DNA from: Limisphaerales bacterium
GTDB lineage: Bacteria; Verrucomicrobiota; Verrucomicrobiia; Limisphaerales; UBA11358
Reading direction: 5' to 3'
Assembly (NCBI GenBank): GCA_003134375.1
Contig: PLAY01000147.1
Location: forward strand, 1 to 33,239
Length of the DNA stretch: 33,239 nt
Shown: positions 16,233 to 23,806 of the stretch, in pieces
How the letters are laid out: every line of letters begins with the position of its first letter
How positions within the stretch are numbered: the first letter of the stretch is position 1
Position numbers and translations under genes: made by a program
Notes under the pieces: model-generated
Seen by the model: only the letters and a program-made list of their open reading frames with translations
Database searches by the model: none
What the model was told of the DNA's origin: nothing

Positions 16233-17138
16233 CTGAACGACGAGACAATCGCGGGGAACATCCACCGTGAGCGCGCCGCCGGCGGATTGGCCGGCCAGCA
16301 AACATTCTGCGACCGCGTCACCCACGAGTTTTTCCACCGCATCGCGCATCGGGCGTGCGCCGAGTTTGGGATGAAACCCCTTCCGCACGAGAAACGGCAG
16401 CACCGTCTTGTCCAATTCGAGCTTGTGTCCGCGCGCGGCCAGGAACTCGACTTCGCGGGACAAAAACTTTTCGGCGATCTCCAACTGGTGTTCGTAGCTC
16501 AAGCGATTGAACACGAGTTTTTCGTTTATGCGGGCGAAAATTTCGGGGCGCAGGGCCTGTTGCGCGCGGGAAAGGACGTGCCGTTCCAATGTCGCGTCGT
16601 TGGAATGTTGCAGGCTCATCAATTCCGCCGAGCCGATATTGGAAGTCAGCCACACATAAAATCCACTGAAATCCAGCGTCTGTCCCGTCGCCACGGTGAT
16701 GCGCGCCGCGTCCAGCAGTTGCAATAAAATATCCAGCACGCGCGGGTGCGCCTTTTCCGCCTCGTCAAAAAGCAGCGAACCTTCCGCCGCGCGTTCGCGC
16801 ATCGCACCCAGATAACCAGTCTCGCCCAATTTCGCGCCGAGCAACAGGCCGAGCGATTCCTGCGTTTGAAATTCCGACATGTCGTACCGGAATAATTTCC
16901 CCGCGCCAAAAATCTGATTCGTCAGCACGACGACCGTTTCCGTTTTGCCGACGCCGGTGGGTCCGAGCAGCAGGAAACTTCCGCGCGGACGACCGGGCTT
17001 GGTGAGGTTGAGTTCACCGCGTTTCACGGTGGAGATGATGCGGGGCAAAACCTGGGACTGGCCGCGAATTTCGCGGGGCAACACGGAGTCCAGTTCCTGG
17101 AGTTTGCCGAGTTTGTTGGCGTTTGATGCAGTATTCAT
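16218..17138 (-). CDS. Single-domain ClpB/ClpA-like AAA+ ATPase
   Basis: From the ATG at 17138 (MNTASNANKLGKLQEL) the protein has 306 residues; the longer frame upstream is the antisense of the operon leader. It resembles the second nucleotide-binding domain of ClpB. Walker A is LLLGPTGVGKTETVV, then RYDMSEFQTQESL, Walker B is GSLLFDEAEKAHPRVLDILLQLLD, and sensor 1 is WLTSNIGS. A conserved Arg is in LRPEIFARIN, and sensor 2 is KLGARPMRDAVEKLV. The first ATPase domain, the N-domain and the middle domain of ClpB are absent, so it is not a full disaggregase. It is divergent from the first T4SS gene, 139 bases away. A role in assembling or remodelling the secretion machinery, perhaps in place of an absent VirB11, is only inference. 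Confidence 0.85.
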   Translation of the reverse strand: MNTASNANKLGKLQELDSVLPREIRGQSQVLPRIISTVKRGELNLTKPGRPRGSFLLLGPTGVGKTETVVVLTNQIFGAGKLFRYDMSEFQTQESLGLLLGAKLGETGYLGAMRERAAEGSLLFDEAEKAHPRVLDILLQLLDAARITVATGQTLDFSGFYVWLTSNIGSAELMSLQHSNDATLERHVLSRAQQALRPEIFARINEKLVFNRLSYEHQLEIAEKFLSREVEFLAARGHKLELDKTVLPFLVRKGFHPKLGARPMRDAVEKLVGDAVAECLLAGQSAGGALTVDVPRDCLVVQSGQQ

Positions 17139-17173
17139 GCGCCTTTTTCTTATCACAGCCGCCATTTCATTTC

Positions 17174-17188
17174 TTGCAGTTGCTGCAA
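17174..17188. promoter_or_regulatory. Candidate operator between divergent genes
   Basis: TTGCAG-TTG-CTGCAA is a perfect 6-3-6 inverted repeat in the 139-base gap between the ClpB-like gene and the pilin gene. The size suits a dimeric HTH repressor such as the XRE proteins of this window. A second hairpin (GCGGC AGA GCCGC, 17231-17243) follows in the probable operon leader. Binding is not shown by sequence. Confidence 0.4.
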
Positions 17189-17277
17189 CTTCGCCGCCCG
17201 GGTTGGTGGTAAAAGTATTCGCATCATTCGGCGGCAGAGCCGCTGACGAAAAAAGAAAACAATAAAAAAACAACGCC

Positions 17278-17631
17278 ATGAAAAAAATGTTCACTCCGAA
17301 AATTGTCCTGCGGCTGCGTCCGCTCCTCACCGTTGCCGCCCTGTTCGCGCTCAACACCGTCTCCGCTTTTGCCCAAAGCACAACGTTCAATTCCACCGAC
17401 CTGAAGACCGGCATCAGCAACAGTCTCGCCGTCATCATGATGTTCGGCTTTGTGCTGGGCATTTTCTCGGTCATCTACGGCGGCTTCGCCATCCGGCGCG
17501 GGGACGTTGACCAGGGCAAGATGTCCATCCTCGGCGGCGCCATCATCGCGGCGGCTCCGGCGGCGGTCTATGCCTTCTACAAAATCTTTGGCCTCGACTC
17601 CAGCAGTGCCGTCGGGGTGGGCACCTTTTGA
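17278..17631 (+). CDS. T4SS major pilin, VirB2/TrbC-like
   Basis: The 117-residue protein has a long basic signal peptide (MKKMFTPKIVLRLRPLLTVA ... AFA), probable cleavage after ALA-type AFA near residue 32. Two membrane helices follow: NSLAVIMMFGFVLGIFSVIYGGF, a short basic polar loop (AIRRGDVDQGK), and SILGGAIIAAAPAAVYAFYKIFG. Two helices joined by a short positive loop is the layout of VirB2/TrbC pilins, which are extracted from the inner membrane into the pilus. It is the first gene of the operon, as virB2/trbC usually precedes virB3. No ribosome binding site is obvious before the ATG. The identification is by layout and context rather than strong identity. Confidence 0.85.
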   Translation: MKKMFTPKIVLRLRPLLTVAALFALNTVSAFAQSTTFNSTDLKTGISNSLAVIMMFGFVLGIFSVIYGGFAIRRGDVDQGKMSILGGAIIAAAPAAVYAFYKIFGLDSSSAVGVGTF

Positions 17632-17669
17632 AAAGGTGTTCCTGTACCCATTCTTCTTTTGACTGACGC

Positions 17670-18005
17670 ATGAACGCCAAAAACGAACTTCGCCTGACCG
17701 ATACCAACGCCGCGTCCGACTCCAAAGGCCGCACCTGGGGCTTGGAAGGCGGTCTTTTCTGGTGGCTCGTTGGCGGCATCGGCGCGGGCATCACGCTGTT
17801 CTTTGTTCTGCTCGTCGTCATGAACGCGTCGCTGGCCATCTCGTTCCTCGTGGCGCTCGTGCCGTTGCTTATCTGCCTCGCCTACATTTTCGGACTGCGG
17901 CAGGGCAAACCGCCCGGTTATGACCGCGACTGCTTTGAATATCTCCTGACCGGACGCGGCTTCAGTCCCGAAGTTCATCATTCCTGCACCCATCCACTTT
18001 TATGA
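17670..18005 (+). CDS. T4SS inner-membrane protein, VirB3/TrbD-like
   Basis: The 111-residue protein has a polar N-terminus of about 27 residues, then two membrane helices (FWWLVGGIGAGITLFFVLLVV and SLAISFLVALVPLLICLAYIFG). The cytoplasmic tail reads GKPPGYDRDCFEYLLTGRGFSP, as in VirB3-type proteins associated with VirB4. VirB3 is a small inner-membrane part of the T4SS that needs VirB4 for function and is sometimes fused to it. The gene lies between pilin and VirB4, the usual place. Its TGA overlaps the ATG of the next gene by four bases (ATGA). Confidence 0.8.
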   Translation: MNAKNELRLTDTNAASDSKGRTWGLEGGLFWWLVGGIGAGITLFFVLLVVMNASLAISFLVALVPLLICLAYIFGLRQGKPPGYDRDCFEYLLTGRGFSPEVHHSCTHPLL

Positions 18006-18424
18006 AATCTGAAAAATCACATCACACCAAACACAAACGGCAGTTCAACGGCTGCGTTGAACTCATTCCGCCATCGCCGGATTACATCGAGTTTATTGAC
18101 TCACACCGGATATGGGGCTTTGCGATTCGTCATCTGACGTACTTTGTTCTACAGGAAAATCCCAATTGCAGCGGCCAGAAAACCCTGCCGCCCGACCAGC
18201 TCGTTCTGGTTTATCCCCCGGAGATTGTCGTGCTCAAGGGCTGGCGGTTGGAGTTGCTGGTCGGGCCTTTGGTTGACGGGCGCGTGGCGCGCATCCATGC
18301 CGAGAAACATCTCGGCGCGCTGATCCTTGAAGAGGCGTGGGTCTCTGAAATTCACGTCCTTCTGCACGATTCCGTCATTCTGAAACAGGACCAGTTGGAG
18401 GACTTGACGTCACAGCAGGCATGA
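18002..18424 (+). CDS. Unknown protein within the T4SS operon, 140 residues
   Basis: The gene overlaps VirB3 at the start and the next gene at the end by four bases each, so it is translationally coupled in the operon. The N-terminus is basic, followed by FNGCVELIPPSPDYIEFIDSHRIWGFAIRHLTYFVL. A beta-rich section comes next (LVLVYPPEIVVLKGWRLELLVGPLVDGRVARI) and then a C-terminal region with HVLLHDSVI. There is no signal peptide or membrane helix, so it is likely cytoplasmic. I recognise no family. It sits between VirB3 and VirB4, where no Trb or VirB gene is expected, and may be specific to this lineage of secretion systems. Confidence 0.75.
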   Translation: MKSEKSHHTKHKRQFNGCVELIPPSPDYIEFIDSHRIWGFAIRHLTYFVLQENPNCSGQKTLPPDQLVLVYPPEIVVLKGWRLELLVGPLVDGRVARIHAEKHLGALILEEAWVSEIHVLLHDSVILKQDQLEDLTSQQA

Positions 18425-18699
18425 ATCCCGACGACCTCAAAATGGTGGAACCCAGACGGCAGGCGTTGCTCGGCCAGCTCAAGGCCGCCGAGTCCGCCTT
18501 GCGCAGCGGTCTGCACACCCACGGCTTCGGTGAGACCGCCCGCGCGCACCTGGAACGGGCGCTGGCGCACCTCTGTGAAGCCTATGTCGCCATCAATGAG
18601 AGCAAATCCGTGCGCAGCGTCCAGCAACTCGTGGAAGACCTGAACCGCATCCAGCGGGTGATGGACGACGCCAAACGGGGAAGATCCCAACGCATCTGA
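18421..18699 (+). CDS. Unknown small helical protein within the T4SS operon
   Basis: The 92-residue protein appears all-helical: PRRQALLGQLKAAESALRSG, RAHLERALAHLCEAYVAINES, then VQQLVEDLNRIQRVMDDAKRG. There is no signal peptide. The start overlaps the preceding gene by four bases (ATGA), and its stop is three bases before the VirB4 start, so the four genes from VirB3 to VirB4 are tightly coupled. I recognise no family. A regulator or chaperone of the VirB4 ATPase would fit the place and the helical form, but this is a guess. Confidence 0.72.
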   Translation: MNPDDLKMVEPRRQALLGQLKAAESALRSGLHTHGFGETARAHLERALAHLCEAYVAINESKSVRSVQQLVEDLNRIQRVMDDAKRGRSQRI

Positions 18700-18702
18700 T
18701 TT

Positions 18703-21411
18703 ATGTTTGAACGGCCACCCAACGGCTTTTTTGTCCACGATTTGATTGTGTTCAATCATCTGCGGCGCGGCGGGTATGTCGCCAAGGGCTTCGTCTTTGA
18801 AGCGCCCGACCTGACCAACAGCCCCATCGCCGACCTGAATGATTTTCAAGATCAACTCAGCCAGCTCCTGGCGTCGCTGCACGAAAACCAGCGGCTGCAG
18901 GTCCAATACTTTTCCGATTCCGATTACAAGGCCGAGTTGCTGCGGTTTCAACAGGAGACGGAGCGGTTTGAAAATGTCTGGACGAAGCGTTCGCGCAACG
19001 AGCGGTTCGCGCGTTACTGGCAGGCCATGACCGAACGCAAACTGCGGCGGCAGCGCGTGATCTTTTATGTGTCGCGCTCGCTGGATAATATTCCCAAGAC
19101 GGTCGCCAGCAACGCGGTCTTGCGCGAGTATTACCTGACGTTGCTCGACCAGATGGAAGTCGAGTTCGCCCACGTTCACACCCTGTTCAAGGATATTTTC
19201 GCCAGCGCCGGCACGCGCGTGCTGCCGATGACCGACCTCGACCATTTCAAGCACTACAAACAGTTCTTGAATCCGTCGCTCGCCGACCGGTTTGACTTCG
19301 ACGCCGCCGGTGACTTTCTGCCCGAACTTTCCATTCAGGAAAATTGCTGGCACAGCGAAGGCAACGGCCAGAGCGATTTCGGGTTTTTCCTGGACGGCCA
19401 TTATCACTCCGTCATCGCGCTGACCCGCTGGCCGCGCACGACCTATCCCGGCATCATCCAACGGCTCACCAATCTCCGGCTCCTGGATTACACCATCACG
19501 GTCAACATTGACCCGTTGCCGATAACCAAGGAAATCGACAAGGAGGAGAAGGAGCATGACCGCGTGGCCGGCGACTACGCCAGTGAAAGGAAAATCTCGC
19601 TGCTTACCGTGCTGGACAAGAAGCAAAAGAAAATCGCCGCGCTGATGCAGGGGCAGACCATTCCGTTCAACGCGCTTTTTGTCATCCGTGTTTGGGACAA
19701 ATCAAAGGACGGCCTCAACGCCAAGGCTGGCGCCATCAAGAACGCCATCAATTCGATGAACTCGGCGCAGTATTTCGAGAGCAATCTGCCCAGCACGTCC
19801 AAAAACATTTTCTTCCAGACCTGGCCGGGCTGGACGTGGGGCCGTTACGAACATCGCAAGCTCTATTCCGAACACCGTTACCTGGCGGACATGCTTCCCA
19901 TCACCAGCACGTTCACCGGCCATCTCAAAACCGCCGAGGCCATCTATGACGGTCCCGCGAACAATCTCATCGGCATCGAAACGTTTTCCGGTTCCACGGA
20001 CAATAAATCGCCCCAGCACGCCGTGTTGTTGGGAATGTCGGGCGCGGGCAAATCCGTGACCGTTTGTGACCTGCTCTCGCAAACGGAAGGTTACTTCGCC
20101 TACACCGTCATCATTGAGGAGGGGTTGAGTTACGGCATCTACACGCAGACGGTGGAGGAGGGCGCGCGGCCCATCGTCATTCATCCCGACGGCGATTTGA
20201 CCATCAATTATCTCGACACCAAGGGACTGCCGCTCACACCCGACCATCTTTCGGCCGCGACTGCGCTTGTCGCTCGCATGATTGGCACATCGAGTCAGGA
20301 GGACAAACAAATGCTGCGGCAGGCGCAGATCGCCAAATATCTCAACCTGCTTTACGAGGACTCGTTTCAGGATTGGCAGAAGAAACGACACGACCAGTTG
20401 CTCGACATTGCCCGGCACGCACTGGCGTTGCAGAAATTCCGCGCCGAGCGGATGCCGCCGGGCGCAACGACTTTGGAAACTTTTGCGGACTTCCGAGACT
20501 GGAAGGCCAGCCACCTCACCGAGGCAATGGAGTATCTCGCCGCGTTTAACGAAGGCGACGTGCTCCGGTTCTTGAAAGAACCCAAGACCAGCCGAGAAGT
20601 CCGCAATCTCGCTTTCGCCCACTTCACGCCGGAGGAATTCCCGACGCATCGGATGCTTCAAGAGTTGATGATGCTCGACCCGGTGGGTTCGGAGCGCGAA
20701 CAAATAATCGAAATCGCCACCCTGATTCTGCCGTGGTGCCGGGACGGCAACTACGGCTGCCTGTTCGACGGCACGAGTAATTTGTCGCTCACGGGAAAAA
20801 TCGCCCACTTTGAACTGGGTTACATCCCGGAATCCGCCAAGGAGCTGAAAGCGGCGGCTGGCTTCCTCATCACGAACCATGCGCGCAAGCATATCATCAC
20901 GCTGCCGCGCGCCTTGCGGAAACGCAACGTGTATGAGGAAGTCGCCCGCTTCCTCGACATTCCCGGCGGACAGGAAATCGTCCAGGAATCCTACGCCCAG
21001 CTTCGCAAGTTCAATTGCTGGAACATTTCCATCGTGCAGCAATATGCGCGCTTCAAACAATCGCGCATCCGCTCCGCCGTGTTCGGCAACAGCCGCCAGT
21101 TTTTCATCATGCGCCAGAACGACCGCGCGGACCTGGAGGACATGGCGCAGGACATCGCCCTGCCCGAAGTCACCAAGCACGCCATCATGAATTACCCGCT
21201 GCCCGACCATCAATCAGGCCAGAAGTATTCGCCATTCACTTATTTTCACACCGATTCCGGCAGGAATCTTTGCGGTACGGTTCACAACGTTTCTTCGCGC
21301 GAGATGCTTTATTGCAGTTCGTCCAGCGGCGAACACTTCGACAAACGCGCCCGCGAACTTCGTAAAAGTCCCAACATCGTCGAGGGCATCATCGCCCACG
21401 CCAACCCATAA
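18703..21411 (+). CDS. T4SS ATPase, VirB4/TrbE/TraC-like
   Basis: The 902-residue protein is the motor ATPase of the secretion system, located at the cytoplasmic face of the inner membrane. The N-terminal half (to about 400) is the VirB4-specific domain. Walker A is LLGMSGAGKSVTV near residue 445. The segment at about 745-800 holds the Walker B region KRNVYEEVARFLDIPGG, with Glu where the usual Asp of the D-E pair stands, then YAQLRKFNCWNISIVQQYARFKQSRIR, and GNSRQFFIMRQNDRADL. The C-terminal part aligns by eye with the RecA-like core of VirB4. It is the largest gene of the operon and the best evidence that this is a T4SS. An antisense open frame covers much of it and is a shadow. Confidence 0.93.
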   Translation: MFERPPNGFFVHDLIVFNHLRRGGYVAKGFVFEAPDLTNSPIADLNDFQDQLSQLLASLHENQRLQVQYFSDSDYKAELLRFQQETERFENVWTKRSRNERFARYWQAMTERKLRRQRVIFYVSRSLDNIPKTVASNAVLREYYLTLLDQMEVEFAHVHTLFKDIFASAGTRVLPMTDLDHFKHYKQFLNPSLADRFDFDAAGDFLPELSIQENCWHSEGNGQSDFGFFLDGHYHSVIALTRWPRTTYPGIIQRLTNLRLLDYTITVNIDPLPITKEIDKEEKEHDRVAGDYASERKISLLTVLDKKQKKIAALMQGQTIPFNALFVIRVWDKSKDGLNAKAGAIKNAINSMNSAQYFESNLPSTSKNIFFQTWPGWTWGRYEHRKLYSEHRYLADMLPITSTFTGHLKTAEAIYDGPANNLIGIETFSGSTDNKSPQHAVLLGMSGAGKSVTVCDLLSQTEGYFAYTVIIEEGLSYGIYTQTVEEGARPIVIHPDGDLTINYLDTKGLPLTPDHLSAATALVARMIGTSSQEDKQMLRQAQIAKYLNLLYEDSFQDWQKKRHDQLLDIARHALALQKFRAERMPPGATTLETFADFRDWKASHLTEAMEYLAAFNEGDVLRFLKEPKTSREVRNLAFAHFTPEEFPTHRMLQELMMLDPVGSEREQIIEIATLILPWCRDGNYGCLFDGTSNLSLTGKIAHFELGYIPESAKELKAAAGFLITNHARKHIITLPRALRKRNVYEEVARFLDIPGGQEIVQESYAQLRKFNCWNISIVQQYARFKQSRIRSAVFGNSRQFFIMRQNDRADLEDMAQDIALPEVTKHAIMNYPLPDHQSGQKYSPFTYFHTDSGRNLCGTVHNVSSREMLYCSSSSGEHFDKRARELRKSPNIVEGIIAHANP

Positions 21412-21423
21412 CCAAAACCACCC

Positions 21424-21846
21424 ATGAAAATGTCATTACTCACCCGATTCATTCCCTTTGCCTGTGTCGTGTGTCTGTTCACGGGCTGCGCCGCTGTCAC
21501 CCGACCCGTCACGGATGTGGCGTTGGGCGCAGGCGGCGCAGCCCTCGGCGGGGTTCTTGCCAAAGGCAATCCCGCCGCCATTGCGGGCGGCGCGGCGGGC
21601 GGTGTCCTGCTTGGTGAAGGACTTCACTACGCCAACAGCAAACAGAACGACAAATCTTATCAGGACGGCTACGACAAGGGCCGCAGCGACGCCGTCAAGC
21701 AGCAATACTGGCTCTACGTTTCCATGCAACAGGCCAAGGCGGGCAGCGAAGGCCGTGTCCGGCTCTACGAAGTGCATCTGCCCGAACAAGTCATTGACGG
21801 CGTGATTTTCCAACCCACCACCCAATTGCTTCGCATCGAAGAGTAG
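21424..21846 (+). CDS. Lipoprotein with glycine zipper, T4SS-associated
   Basis: The 140-residue protein has a lipoprotein signal ending in LFTGCAAV (lipobox L-F-T-G-C, Cys near 21). A Gly/Ala-rich hydrophobic stretch follows (LGAGGAALGGVLAKGNPAAI, then AGGAAGGVLLGEGL), typical of glycine-zipper outer-membrane lipoproteins. The remaining 80 residues are soluble (YQDGYDKGRSDAVKQQYW ... VRLYEVHLPE). Its place between VirB4/TrbE and VirB5/TrbJ corresponds to the small lipoprotein trbK of Trb systems, but trbK is an entry-exclusion protein of low conservation, and I see no direct similarity. It could otherwise be a VirB7-like part of the outer-membrane core. Confidence 0.78.
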   Translation: MKMSLLTRFIPFACVVCLFTGCAAVTRPVTDVALGAGGAALGGVLAKGNPAAIAGGAAGGVLLGEGLHYANSKQNDKSYQDGYDKGRSDAVKQQYWLYVSMQQAKAGSEGRVRLYEVHLPEQVIDGVIFQPTTQLLRIEE

Positions 21847-21852
21847 CGTGCT

Positions 21853-21877
21853 GCCTGCCAATGCAGGCGGAGCCTGC
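21853..21877 (+). promoter_or_regulatory. Alternating hairpins in an operon gap
   Basis: GCCTGC (21853-21858), GCAGGC (21863-21868) and GCCTGC (21872-21877) follow each other. The middle block can pair perfectly with either neighbour, giving two mutually exclusive 6-bp hairpins. The gap also has AAAGGAGAG before the ATG at 21914. This could be an attenuator, a processing site or merely a small repeat. Confidence 0.35.
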
Positions 21878-21913
21878 GCCCAATAAAAAACAACCAAAGA
21901 AAGGAGAGCAAAC

Positions 21914-22714
21914 ATGAAAAGACTCATTATCACCACCCTCATCGCCCTGCCGCTGGCGTTTTCCGCCCGTGCGCAGTGGATTGTCTATGACCCCACCAGC
22001 AACATTCAGCAAATCATGGATGAAGCCGAGAACATGGCTGAATTCGTTTCCATGATTGACAACCAGGTGCAACAAATCGAGACGCTCGGCAACCAGTTAA
22101 GCGAGTTCAAGAATTATGAATCCCTGTTCGGCAATCCGTCCCAAGTCGTGCTGTCAATGGTTGCACCCTTGGACGCCGATTTGAAGAGCCTTGAGCCGGG
22201 ACTGAACCTCGAAAATCTGGTTGGCAACGCCGACGGCAGCTACGCCCTGACCTACAACGATTCGGGCATCTACGCGACGGTGGGCGTCAACTTCCAGACG
22301 CCCGGCGGCCAGACCATCCAGCGGCCCGCCGACCAATACAAACCGTTTGCGGCCATAAATAATACGGCGAACAACTACGTCACGGTCGCCGACAACGCGG
22401 CGCAACGGCGCGCGACCATCAAGGGCCAGATCGCGCAGACGACCGAGCAACTCCAGAACGCCACCACGGATGCCGAAGTCCAGAAGTTGCACGGTGTTCT
22501 CACCAGTCTCAACGGCGACCTGGCCAGCACGGACGACGAAGTCAATCAGGCGGCGGCCTCCGCCATGGTGCAGGACATCCAGAACCGGAACGACCAGCAA
22601 AAACAGATCCAGGCATTGACCGAACAGCAAAACGCCGAGTTCACGGAGGCGGTCAGCAACTACACGGCGAAGTTCCAGTTGTTCAACGAGCCGACCGTGT
22701 TTCCCACCCCATAA
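21914..22714 (+). CDS. T4SS protein, VirB5/TrbJ-like
   Basis: The 266-residue protein has a signal peptide (MKRLIITTLIALPLAFSARA, cleavage before QWIVYDP). The mature N-terminus QWIVYDPTSNIQQ and the helix EFVSMIDNQVQQIETLGNQL are typical of TrbJ-type VirB5 proteins, periplasmic or pilus-tip components. The middle includes a Gln/Asn/Thr-rich part, and the C-terminal ~110 residues are a long helix or coiled coil (TTEQLQNATTDAEVQKLHGVL ... QIQALTEQQNAEF). AAAGGAG eight bases upstream is one of the clearest ribosome binding sites in the operon. It lies between the lipoprotein and TrbL-like genes, as trbJ does in Trb operons. Confidence 0.85.
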   Translation: MKRLIITTLIALPLAFSARAQWIVYDPTSNIQQIMDEAENMAEFVSMIDNQVQQIETLGNQLSEFKNYESLFGNPSQVVLSMVAPLDADLKSLEPGLNLENLVGNADGSYALTYNDSGIYATVGVNFQTPGGQTIQRPADQYKPFAAINNTANNYVTVADNAAQRRATIKGQIAQTTEQLQNATTDAEVQKLHGVLTSLNGDLASTDDEVNQAAASAMVQDIQNRNDQQKQIQALTEQQNAEFTEAVSNYTAKFQLFNEPTVFPTP

Positions 22715-22735
22715 CCTTCCAACGCTTCATTCATC

Positions 22736-23803
22736 ATGGCCACGTTCGACAGCATCTTCCCGACGTTTCTCGCCAAGTGCTCTGACTTGCACACCCTGCT
22801 GTTGAGCGTGGCCTTCGCGCTTTTTGTCACGGGCATCATCGTGACCGTCGCTCACGGATTCACCCACAAGGCGCTTTTGCATTTGTTGTCGCGCCTCCTG
22901 TTGCTCACGTCGCTGCTCGTCTTTCTGCCCGCCTGGGGAAATCAAATCCAAAGCTTGTTGCAAAACTCCATTCTCTCCGGCCTGGGCGTTGATCCATCCC
23001 AGGTCTATCAGCAATTCAATCAACTGCTCATCATCAAGCGCGACCCGGCCACGCAATCATCCTGGTGGAATGTCATGTCGCAACTTCACAACTTCACCAC
23101 CGACCTCATCATCTCCGCCGTCCTCTGGCTGGTCGGCCAACTGGCTTCGCTGATGATGTTCTGGGGCTATATCTTCCAGAAAATCATTCTCAACCTGGGC
23201 TACGCGCTTTCGCCGCTCTTGATCGGCTTCATGGCGATACCGGCATTGAAGCACATCGGCAGCCGTTACCTGTTGAATCTTGTGGGTGTGTTGCTGTGGC
23301 CATTGGGTTGGGCCGTCGCCGCGCTCATCACGCAGGGCATCCTCGATTTCATGACCGACCCCAGCTTTGAATACATTGACCCCACTTCCACTTTGCCCGA
23401 CCTGCAAAAAACCATCGGCGTCGCGGTAGTTGCCTTTTGGATCATTTTCAGCACCGTCGCCGCGCCCATCATCATCCAGCATGTCATCAGCAGTGGCGCT
23501 CAGGCTGGCAGCCAGTTGCTCTCGGGCGGCGCGAGCAGTTTTCTCCAGACGGCAGCCACCACGGCGGGCGCAGCCGCGACTGCTTCCACCGCCGGCCTGC
23601 CTCTGGTTACCGCCGGCGCGGCGGGCATGGCGGCCTTGTTAAGCACCGCTTCCACTGCCGGCGGATGGGGCAGCGCCGGAGCCATCATCATCGCCGGTTC
23701 CGGTCTGCCCCCGCGCTCCGCGCGCGGCCGGCCCGGCGACGACATCACCGGCAACAAGGCCGTCCGCGAACTCATCGCCAAATCCAAACCCAATTATTAC
23801 TGA
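22736..23803 (+). CDS. T4SS inner-membrane channel protein, VirB6/TrbL-like
   Basis: The 355-residue protein is polytopic. Membrane segments are visible at about 20-45 (TLLLSVAFALFVTGIIVTV), 45-63, 118-150, 150-170, 180-205 (YLLNLVGVLLWPLGWAVAAL) and 228-250 (IGVAVVAFWIIFSTVAAPII). The C-terminal ~100 residues are Ala/Gly/Ser/Thr-rich and end with a basic tail. This layout, with a conserved Trp in the fifth segment, fits VirB6/TrbL, the substrate-conducting inner-membrane component. It follows VirB5 and precedes VirB8, the expected order. The low-complexity tail is variable in the family. Confidence 0.85.
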   Translation: MATFDSIFPTFLAKCSDLHTLLLSVAFALFVTGIIVTVAHGFTHKALLHLLSRLLLLTSLLVFLPAWGNQIQSLLQNSILSGLGVDPSQVYQQFNQLLIIKRDPATQSSWWNVMSQLHNFTTDLIISAVLWLVGQLASLMMFWGYIFQKIILNLGYALSPLLIGFMAIPALKHIGSRYLLNLVGVLLWPLGWAVAALITQGILDFMTDPSFEYIDPTSTLPDLQKTIGVAVVAFWIIFSTVAAPIIIQHVISSGAQAGSQLLSGGASSFLQTAATTAGAAATASTAGLPLVTAGAAGMAALLSTASTAGGWGSAGAIIIAGSGLPPRSARGRPGDDITGNKAVRELIAKSKPNYY

Positions 23804-23806
23804 CCT

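Noticed and set aside
17139-17474. N-terminal extension of the ClpB-like frame up to 17474
   Set aside because: It is the antisense of the pilin gene and leader. The conserved protein begins shortly after the ATG at 17138.
18352-21213. Long minus-strand open frames (424 and 503 residues) opposite VirB4
   Set aside because: They are antisense shadows of GC-rich coding DNA. The plus strand encodes recognised VirB4 motifs throughout, and the antisense products are rich in Gly/Val/Arg/His with no family features.
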